NCBI GenBank assembly: GCA_026785865.1
Contig: JAJAZG010000501.1
Location: 1-8,070, forward strand
Direction: 5' to 3'
DNA: 8,070 bases
Source: Pseudanabaena sp. CAN_BIN31
GTDB taxonomy: Bacteria; Cyanobacteriota; Cyanobacteriia; Pseudanabaenales; Pseudanabaenaceae
Below are positions 1 through 7,800 of this stretch, piece after piece; position 1 is the stretch's first letter, and each line of letters opens with the position of its first letter. The notes below the pieces were generated by a model that did no database searches, was not told the DNA's origin, and saw only the letters and a list, made by a program, of their open reading frames with translations. Position numbers and translations under genes: made by a program.

Positions 1-260
1 ATATTACAGAAGCCTATGATTGGTATCAGCAGCGTGAACTTGGATTAGGAGAAGAATTCTTGCGATGTATCGATGCCTCTATCCAAACCATTGAAAGAAA
101 TCCTGAAATATATGTATTTGCTTATGAAAAATACCGCAGAGTTTTAGTGCGACGGTTCCCCTATGCTATTTTTTACGAATACTTTGAGGGAAAAATAACG
201 GTATACGCTGTCTTTCATTGCTCTCAAGATCCTAAGAAGTGGCGCAGTCGTTTAAATTAG
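1..260 (+). CDS. RelE/ParE-family toxin of a type II toxin-antitoxin system, 3' part (5' end outside window)
   Basis: The open frame runs in from the left edge (first full codon at base 3) to a TAG at 258-260 and gives 86 residues. It begins ITEAYDWY, continues through GLGEEFL and RNPEIY, and ends with RRFPYAIFYEY, TVYAVFHCSQDP and KKW. These are the hallmark segments of the small ParE/RelE-fold toxins (plasmid stabilisation family) abundant in cyanobacteria. Family members are usually about 95-100 residues, so roughly 10-15 N-terminal residues are probably missing. A TTG at base 60 could open a shorter frame, but conserved family sequence continues upstream of it, so it is not the start. Related proteins act in the cytoplasm, either on DNA gyrase (ParE) or as ribosome-dependent mRNA nucleases (RelE); the sequence does not decide between these. 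The antitoxin gene normally lies directly upstream, outside the window. None is seen downstream. Family assignment is firm; activity is inferred. Confidence 0.85.
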   Translation, partial: ITEAYDWYQQRELGLGEEFLRCIDASIQTIERNPEIYVFAYEKYRRVLVRRFPYAIFYEYFEGKITVYAVFHCSQDPKKWRSRLN

Positions 261-261
261 A

Positions 262-355
262 TGACTGATTTGGCGATCGCATTGTACTTTTGGTTGATTG
301 ATTTGACGATCGCGTTTTGGGTGACGTGAGTGATTGGGCGATCGCTTGATCAAGC
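262..355. repeat. Three degenerate ~32-base repeats centred on HIP1-like cores
   Basis: Three copies of a unit of the form TGATTTGGCGATCGC lie head to tail between the toxin gene and mdh. The shared CGATCGC cores are at 274-280, 307-313 and 339-345, so the period is 33 then 32 bases. The first and third carry the full HIP1 octamer GCGATCGC (273-280 and 338-345); the middle one reads ACGATCGC. Each core is preceded by a GATTTG or GATTGG segment, while the bases after the core differ between copies. This looks like a short local duplication of a HIP1-bearing segment that has since drifted. No open frame, tRNA or terminator is evident here. Confidence 0.6.
344..355. promoter_or_regulatory. 12-base perfect palindrome upstream of mdh
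   Basis: GCTTGATCAAGC is a perfect 12-base palindrome about 58 bases before the mdh ATG. It shares its first two bases with the HIP1 octamer at 338-345, so two palindromes abut. It could be an operator half of the mdh promoter region or simply a by-product of HIP1-rich sequence. No known cyanobacterial regulator consensus, such as the NtcA box, is matched. Confidence 0.25.
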
Positions 356-374
356 AATTAAGATAAGCAATAGG

Positions 375-391
375 ATTTTAAGCGCTAAAAT
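375..391. promoter_or_regulatory. AT-rich dyad with possible -10 element for mdh
   Basis: ATTTTA (375-380) and TAAAAT (386-391) are perfect inverted repeats separated by five bases (AGCGC). The right arm, TAAAAT, also resembles a -10 hexamer and lies 22 bases before the mdh ATG. No convincing -35 element is found 16-18 bases upstream of it, so the promoter call is weak. The dyad itself is directly visible. There is no T-run after the right arm, which argues against a terminator for the toxin gene. Confidence 0.25.
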
Positions 392-413
392 AATTTGAAA
401 AACTTCACAAACT

Positions 414-1358
414 ATGCCAACCCAAATTCAAGATTATCGATCGCCTAAAGTTACCGTCATTGGGGCGGGGAATGTCGGCGGGATGTTAGCTCAGCGCATT
501 GCTAAGGAAAATTTAGCAGATGTCGTGTTATGCGATATTGTCCAAGGCAAGCCGCAGGGAATTGCCCTCGATCTGGCTCAAGCCCATGCGATCTCCAATC
601 ACGATCGCCGAATTGTCGGTACTAATGACTATAACGACACCAAAGATTCAGATGTAATTGTGATTACCGCAGGTCTACCGCGCAAAGAGGGGATGAGTCG
701 CAATGACCTGCTCAGGATTAATGCGGGAATTGTGAAAGATGTCGTGCAGAAGGCGATCGCCCTATCTCCTCAAGCAATTTTGCTGATTATCACTAATCCT
801 CTAGACGTGATGACCTATCTGGCTTGGCAAGTGAGTGGTTTACCGCCCCAAAGGGTTATTGGCATGGCTGGAGTTTTAGATGCTGCGCGATTTCAAACTT
901 TTATTGCGATGGAATTAGGGATATCCACTGCCGATATCTATACCACCGTTTTGGGTGGACATGGTGATTTGATGCTGCCATTACCGCGCTTATCGACAGT
1001 GAATGGTGTGCCGATTACAGAATTATTATCGCAGGAGGCGATCGCCCGATTAGTGGAGAGAACTCGTAATGGTGGAGCCGAAATCGTGAAGTTACTGCAA
1101 AATGGGAGCGCTTATTTTGCACCATCGGCGGCTGCCTATGTGATGGTGGAAGCAATAATTAGCGATCGGCATCGAATTTTTCCTGCGGCGGCTCATCTCA
1201 CAGGTGAGTATAGCTTAAAGGAGATATTTATGGGTGTACCAGTCCAGTTGGGAAGACAAGGTGTGGAAAAAGTAATCGAACTGCAACTTACAGATGAGGA
1301 ACTTGCTGCACTTCAGGCTTCAGCTGTATCTATCCAAGAGAATATTAGTTTGTTGTAA
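414..1358 (+). CDS. mdh: NAD-dependent malate dehydrogenase (LDH-like type)
   Basis: Complete 314-residue enzyme that interconverts malate and oxaloacetate with NAD(H) in the cytoplasm, linking the TCA-type reactions to redox balance. The N-terminal Rossmann fold shows GAGNVG at residues 17-22 and an acidic residue, D41, at the end of the second strand, the usual sign of NAD rather than NADP preference. The substrate loop reads LPRKEGMSR (88-96). An arginine (R90) sits where lactate dehydrogenases carry glutamine, so malate dehydrogenase is favoured over lactate dehydrogenase. Further active-site residues are R96, N128 in TNPLD, the D156/R159 pair in LDAARF, and the catalytic H183 in GGHGD. 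Length is normal for the dimeric/tetrameric LDH-like MDH class. The start is the first ATG after an in-frame TGA at 396-398; no Shine-Dalgarno is seen. The gene is apparently monocistronic and converges on the signalling operon 18 bases downstream. No residue expected for activity is missing. Confidence 0.95.
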   Translation: MPTQIQDYRSPKVTVIGAGNVGGMLAQRIAKENLADVVLCDIVQGKPQGIALDLAQAHAISNHDRRIVGTNDYNDTKDSDVIVITAGLPRKEGMSRNDLLRINAGIVKDVVQKAIALSPQAILLIITNPLDVMTYLAWQVSGLPPQRVIGMAGVLDAARFQTFIAMELGISTADIYTTVLGGHGDLMLPLPRLSTVNGVPITELLSQEAIARLVERTRNGGAEIVKLLQNGSAYFAPSAAAYVMVEAIISDRHRIFPAAAHLTGEYSLKEIFMGVPVQLGRQGVEKVIELQLTDEELAALQASAVSIQENISLL

Positions 1359-1376
1359 GTAGGTAGGCACAAGCCG

Positions 1377-1832
1377 TCATGCGAGTGGAGAGCGATTCAT
1401 TAACACCCAATAAAAGCCCAATTGTTCGACGGCTTTATTGAATTGCTCGAAATCTACTGGCTTGACAATGTAGCTATTTACGCCAAGTTTGTAACTTTCG
1501 ATTACGTCGCTATCTTGGGCGGAAGATGTAAGTACGACGATCGGGATCATCTGTGTGCGCGGATCGGATTTTAATTGCCTCAAAACTTCTAACCCGCCAA
1601 CCTTTGGCAGCTTTAGATCGAGCAAAATTATTTTGGGTTGATCGCTAATCAGCCGATTGGCATATTCTCCTCTACAAAAGATAAAATCTAGAGCCTCCGC
1701 CCCATCTGGCAATAACTCAATTTGGTTGCTAATTCTGCCACGACGCAAGGCGCGAATTGCTAGCTCGGCATCGGCGGAATTGTCCTCGACTAACAAGATA
1801 AATACTGGTTGTTCTGAAGATAAATCGGTCAT
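1377..1832 (-). CDS. Single-domain response regulator, Rcp1-type CheY-like receiver
   Basis: A 151-residue receiver with no output domain. The acidic pair is E16/D17 in LLVEDNSAD, the phospho-acceptor is D72 in ILLDLKLPK, the switch threonine is T102 in VVLTSS, and the conserved lysine is K124 followed by P125. All phosphotransfer residues are therefore present. The VEDN-ADAEL start, the GEY segment before the acceptor strand and the FYW tail match the Rcp1 family, which partners cyanobacterial phytochromes and similar histidine kinases. The ATG overlaps the TAA of the upstream kinase gene by one base (TAATG), so translational coupling and a shared transcript are likely. The long kinase in front has no receiver of its own, which makes this protein its probable phosphoacceptor; that pairing is inference. 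With no DNA-binding or enzymatic output domain, it should act by protein-protein contact or as a phosphorelay intermediate. The stop lies 18 bases from the convergent mdh stop. Confidence 0.93.
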   Translation of the reverse strand: MTDLSSEQPVFILLVEDNSADAELAIRALRRGRISNQIELLPDGAEALDFIFCRGEYANRLISDQPKIILLDLKLPKVGGLEVLRQLKSDPRTQMIPIVVLTSSAQDSDVIESYKLGVNSYIVKPVDFEQFNKAVEQLGFYWVLMNRSPLA

Positions 1833-4800
1833 TAGTTAGGGCCTTGGTCTGGAATAGTAAAGTAAAAAGTCGCGCCAAGATTGACTGTCGCATCTGCCCA
1901 AATTCGCCCACCATGACGTTGAACGATTCGTTGCGCGATCGCCAGTCCGATTCCCGTGCCTTCAAAGTCTCTTTCTAAATGCATTCTTTGAAATACTCCA
2001 AAAAGTTTGTCAGCGTACTGCATATCAAAGCCTGCTCCATTATCGCGGACAAAGTAAATTTTTTCATCTTCGGTTTCTTGACAGCCAATTTCAATGCGAG
2101 CGCTCTCGGTTTTGCTGGTGTATTTAATCGCGTTTGATAGCAGGTTGATCCAGATTTGAGTTATTAACGAGCGATCGCCTTTACAGTCAGGTAAATCTGC
2201 GAATACGAATTCGATCTGTCGAGACGCTAACTCTGACTCAAAATTGCTAAGTAACTTCTGGACTAACTTATTTACCGAGATAGATTGCCTCGTCATTTCC
2301 TTGCGATTTAAGCGCGATAGGTTTAAAAGATCGTCGATTAATTCACCCATGCGTTTGGCATTTTCGCGCACGATTTTAAGATAGCGATTGCCCTCAGCGT
2401 CTAAGCGATCGCGATAATCCTCTTGCAGGATTCTCGAAAATCCATTGATCGCACGCAATGGCGCTCGCAGATCGTGGGAAATTGAATAAGAAAAAGATTC
2501 CAGTTCTTTGTTAGCGGCTTCTAATTGAATAGTTCGCTTCTGCACTCTCATTTCGAGGGTTTGATTGAGTTCGTATAGCTCATCATTGGCGGCTTTTCGT
2601 TGCAACTCGGCTGAAGCCCTTGCCGCAAAGACCTTTAAAATATTTCTAATTCTAGGAATATCTTGTAGAGGCTTAATATCGAGAACGCAAAGATTTCCAA
2701 TAGGATTGCCTTCAGCATCTTTGAGCGAAATTCCCATATAACTATCTGCTTGCATCATAACCAAGTCAGCATCTTCAGGAAAGATTTGCTGCACAAAACT
2801 ACTGCAAATGTATTCGCCATTTCGCAAGGCGATCTCACAGGGCGTATAAGCTGGGAAATATACAATCGGCGATTGGAGCGCTCCATGCGCCCAAAATGCG
2901 AGTGCTTGAAGCCGATCGCCGCTCAATTGAGTCACCAAAGCATACTTTACTTGCAGAGCTTCGGCGATGTGTTTCACTAAGGCAGGGAAAAAGTCATCAC
3001 CTGTAACCGCAGCCGTTCCTTCGACTATGCTTTGTAATGTTACTTCCGATCGCTTGAGTTCAGCTTCGCGTTTTTTGGCTTCGCTAATATCTCGCATGAT
3101 TGTAGAAATGTACTCTAATTCTCCATCGACCGACTTGTGGGCGATAATCATTTGCGAAATCGGAATTTCTATTCCATCAGGAGTTAATAAAGCGGTCTCG
3201 CCCAACCACGTTCCTGATGCGATCGCATAGGGAATTCCTTCATTGAGAATAATATCTAGCGCCCATTGCGGGTGATAATTGGGAATCGAATAATCTGACG
3301 GATCGGCATCGGGAGAGAGACCGATAAATTTATTAGCCTGAGCGTTATTCCAAATCACTTTCCCCTGCGGCGATGACATGCCAATAATATCCGTTGACGC
3401 TTGAACGATCGCAACTAAGCGATCGCGTGATCGTTCTGCAAGCTGGCGATCATATATTTCGGCTTGGAGCGATTGATTTAGTTCTTCTTGCTGCTTTAGC
3501 AATCGGGATTTGCCAATCGAAATCGCCGACTGAGTCGAGAGCAAGTTGAGAATTTCTATTCGCCTCGGCGTAAATACATCGGTAGCGAGATTATTCTCTA
3601 AAAAAATAATTGCACTTAGATTCGCTTGGTTTAGCAAGGGCATACATAGAATTGATTTTGATCGATGGCGCACGATCCAAGGATCATTTTGAAAGTTGTC
3701 AGCTTGAGTCGCGTTGTTTAAAACTAGGGTTTTGCGAGTGCGCGTAACGTAGTCCACTAATGAGATAGGTAGATACGTTCCGCCGTCTGGTGAGGTCGCA
3801 TCTAGGGGAATGGACTGCGCGATCGCGCGATCGCCATCAACTGTCACGATCGCTTCAATCTGCCATTTAGTCAAGTCGGATAAATTAGCTGGCAAGAGCA
3901 AGCAGCCCCTTTGCGCTCCAGCATTTTCAATCAAGATATTCATCAAGGTTGTCAAAAGCGCATCTAGATCGATTTCGTTGGCGATCGCATGGGAAGATCT
4001 CATCACCGATTCCAAATCAATCGCCTCCAAGCTACCTGAAGACGAACTAGTTGAATTTCTCAACAGTGAAATTTTACTCGAATCTTTATAAGATACCGCT
4101 CCTTCGAGAATTTCTTGGTAGTTTGCCTCTAAATGATCTACCTTGGCTTTGGCTCCCCATTTCTGGTAGCAATACCGCGCTTCTTTCATATAGGCTTTGG
4201 CAATCGTGATACGTTTTTGGGCGCGATAAAACTTGGCGGCTAGTTCGTTTGCTAGAGCCTCCTCTTGAATGTAGCCATTTTCTCTGGCTCCTGCGATCGC
4301 TAGGTCGTAGGCTTCCATTGCTTCTAAAACTGATCCTGAAACTCGATAGTTTTCTGCTTTTACGAGTTGAAGTCTATGGAGATAGTTCATAGGCGCGTGA
4401 TGCGCCCAAAGTGCGAGCTTTTCTATATTCGCATCTATCTGCACTTGAGTTACCTCGCGATCGGTAGGAGTTTGCGTTGCACAAATCGCTAACTTTGTCA
4501 GCGTACTATAAAAATAAAATAACGAATAAGATTGAAGTCCAGTGGCTGCTTCTAAACACAAACTCACTTGGGAAGCATTAACATCAGCTAGTTCGTAATT
4601 TTCAAAAAGATAACATAGTGTTAACTGTTGAAAATACACCATATATATAGAATTACGATCGCCAACTTGAGTATGGATCGGTATCATCGCATCAGCGTTA
4701 TAAATCTCTCCAATTAAATAACAGGGATTTTCTGATTTTCCCAATAGATTCAAGACCGCTTGATGAAAAATACCGAGCCGATTTAGGGTGTTCATCTGTT

Positions 4801-7800
4801 TGAGTTTGGCAATCAACATTTGAAAGGTTCTCATTTCTACTTCAAGTTCGCCCAATTCTTTGCCAGCAAAATAAAGATGATGACTGTAAAGGCATAGACT
4901 GTAGGCGGCAAATTCAAAATCTCCCGTTTCAACCCCAGTGGTATAAGAACTTAATAACGGCGGTAAGGACTCTCGCAAGTGACAAGTCCAATGATTGATA
5001 AACACATTAACGATAACTACTGTTTTCGCTCTCAACTCCCGCGCATCAAATTGATTTAACAAGCGTAATGCTAATTGACCGAATTGGTAGCCAAGCTCCA
5101 TTTGATTTAGGAACCCGCAAAGGATTAATCCACAAGCAGCATATCCATAGCAAGTTCCACGTGCGTTTCCATTGGCAATTGATAACTCAACTAGTTGTAA
5201 TACTAATAGAATATATAACTCTGGAGAAGATACATAAGCCGCCGCCGCAATGCTCAAGAGGATATTGACAGCAGCCAATGAAATCTCATCTGTCATGATC
5301 GGAAGCTCTAACAAATCCTCAGTATGTTGTGATGAAAGAATCGCCTGAAAATCACTTAATGCCAAACCAACATCCGTTTGAGAAGGTTTTGATGGCAATT
5401 TAATTCCTAATAAATTTAAAGTCTCAATCCCGACATCGATCGCATCAAATATTTGCCCTTTAGCAACAAAGACTTGAATTTGAATTTCATAGACTTTAAT
5501 TTTATCGAGTAGAGAATTGCCGCGCTCTAACACGATCTCGCTCCAATTTTCCATACCGAGAAAATCACCACTTAAAAATGCCGACTCCAACGCCAAGTGA
5601 TGTAAGCATAAGGTTAGCTCGTATTCACTTTGCCAACTTCCTAATGAGAGCAATTTCGCGCCAGTTTCTGCATAGCTCTGTGCGGCGCTATAGGCTGCCG
5701 ATGCCTTGGCTTTTTGACTGGCAACAAGATTTAGTCGCGCAAGGCGATCGCGATCGCTCTGAGTCGATAGATTGTCCAAGTTAAAATTAAGCTGATTGAC
5801 AATATCAAAAATCTTGTCTTCAATATCCTCTACTGGCGTATTTTCGAGAATAATATTACCGACTTGCCAATGAATTTTTGACCGTTCTGAATCGGGAATC
5901 AAAGTATATGCAGCTTGTTGGATGCGATCGTGAACGAACTTATACGCGATTTTAGTCGATTCGCCAGTTATCTCAATGCCATAGTAAAGCGATTGATTGA
6001 CGTTACCAATTGGCAATACCAATCCTTCAGCGATCGCATTTATCATAGAGCGAATGACATCTACACGAGATAGCTCCGATACCAGCGCTAAAGTATCAAG
6101 ATCGAAATAATTGCCAATACATGTGGCGATTTGCAGTAACATTTGAGCGCGATCGTCGAGCTTTTGAATCTTCTCAGCCATCAACTCTACGATATTGTCA
6201 GTAATTCCACACTCTTGAATCTGCGCGATCGACCAATCCCACCTTCGTAATTGATAATCAAATCGGATCAGTTTTTCATCGTAAAGCGACTTCAGAAACT
6301 CATTTGTAAAGAATGGATTGCCACCCGTCTTTTGGCGAACTAGCTCGGCTAAATGCAGAGAATCGCTCGTTGAACAATGCAAAGTATCCGCAACAAGCTG
6401 ATTGATCTCGTCCAGACTTAGATCCGACAAAACGATCTGACCAATATTAATATTTGCTTGCTGAATACTATCGAGCATTAGCATGACGGGATGAGTTGAG
6501 TTGACCTCGTTGTCGCGATACGCACCAATTAACATCAGCGATTGTTTTTCGACAGATTTAGCAATTAACTCCAGTAATTTTAAAGATTCGAGATCCGCCC
6601 ATTGCAAGTCATCTAGAAAAATAACTAGCGGATGTTCTGGCTGCGCGAAAACGCGCACGAAATTTTGAAAAACAACGTTAAAGCGATTTTGCGCCTCACT
6701 CGCAGGAATATTTTCGATAGTAGAACTATCCGATTGTTTGCCTAAGATCGCTTCTAATGACGGAATCACGCGAACGATTAAATTGCAGTTAGAGCCTAAA
6801 GCTGAAACCAGTCGAGTTCTCCATTCATTCAAACTTTCTTCGCTCTCTGCAAGCAATCGATCAATCAAATCTTGAAAAGCCCGCACGATCGCAAAATAAG
6901 GAATATTGCGTTGATAGAGATCAAATTTGCCACAGATAAAGTAGCCTCGACCCCGATCGATTGACTTGTATATTTCTCGAACTAATCTCGTCTTGCCGAT
7001 TCCAGAATATCCCGACACTAAGACGATCTCGACGCGATCGCTTTGATTATCAACAATTCTTGAAAAAGCCGTTAACAGACTTTCGACTTCCATTTCTCGA
7101 CCGTAAAGCTTCTCAGAAATCGAGAATTTATCGGCAATATCAAGTTGTGCTAACTCAAAAGGTTCGATTTTTACATTTACAGGTGATTTATTCTCTAGAA
7201 ATAATTGCGCCCGATCTAGACATATTTCTAGATCAGCTTTGACTCCCCAAGCACTCTGATATCTCTCCTCAGCAGTCTTCGCCATCAACTTCATCACGAT
7301 TTGCGAGATTATCGCAGGAATTTGCGGATCGATCGCGTGAGGTGCTAACGGTTCTAGCGCTAAATGGTAGTGAATCAATTCCATCGGATCATTCGATTCA
7401 AATGGCAATCTTGCGGTTAACATTTCATAAAAAGTCACACCCATCGAATAAAGATCGCTGCGATAATCTAGCGATCGATTTATGCGCCCAGTTTGCTCTG
7501 GCGAGATATAAGCTAAAGCTCCTTCGAGCTTATCATTGCGATCGCAAACTAAAGTTTCTTTAGATAAAGTCGAAGCGATGCCAAAATCGATTAGTTTTAA
7601 TTGTCGCGTTTCGGAATTGAAAACAATATTGGATGGATTTAGATCTTTATGAATGATATTTGCGGCATGAACGCGACCGACGCGATCACAAATTTGCATC
7701 GCTAAGCCTAAGAATTCAATCAAATCTAGCTTTCTTGATTTCAGAAATACTCCTAAGGCTTCTCCCCCGAAGTCTTCTAGAACGATCGCATAACCATTCT

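Noticed and set aside
60..260. Complete 66-codon gene starting at TTG 60
   Set aside because: Conserved toxin family sequence (ITEAYDWY to GEEF) continues in frame upstream to the window edge, so this is only the tail of a longer gene.
262..355. CRISPR-like array
   Set aside because: The shared core is only about 15 bases, degenerate, and in three copies. It is HIP1 sequence, with no spacer structure or cas genes nearby.
1359..1376. Shared terminator between mdh and the response regulator
   Set aside because: Only a three-base stem (GGC/GCC at 1366-1375) with no T-run on either strand is found in and around the 18-base gap.
1729..1965. Minus-strand 78-codon frame across the kinase/receiver junction
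   Set aside because: It overlaps both real genes in another frame and its product resembles nothing; the TAATG junction explains the region.
2600..3055. GAF2 as a bilin-binding (phytochrome or cyanobacteriochrome) domain
   Set aside because: No Cys-His chromophore attachment motif is present. The PCE and EYICSS segments belong to a general GAF subfamily.
2750..3230. Plus-strand open frames antisense to the kinase (also at 3810-4091, 5068-5268, 5578-5784, 6961-7242, 7342-7563, 7660-7857)
   Set aside because: They lie opposite a 2065-codon gene with strong domain matches throughout, and their translations show no recognisable motifs or ribosome binding sites.
5168..5284. Possible membrane segments in the kinase (residues about 916-954)
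   Set aside because: The stretch is hydrophobic but interrupted by charged and polar residues, and lies in the helical repeat region of an otherwise soluble architecture. Buried helices explain it better.
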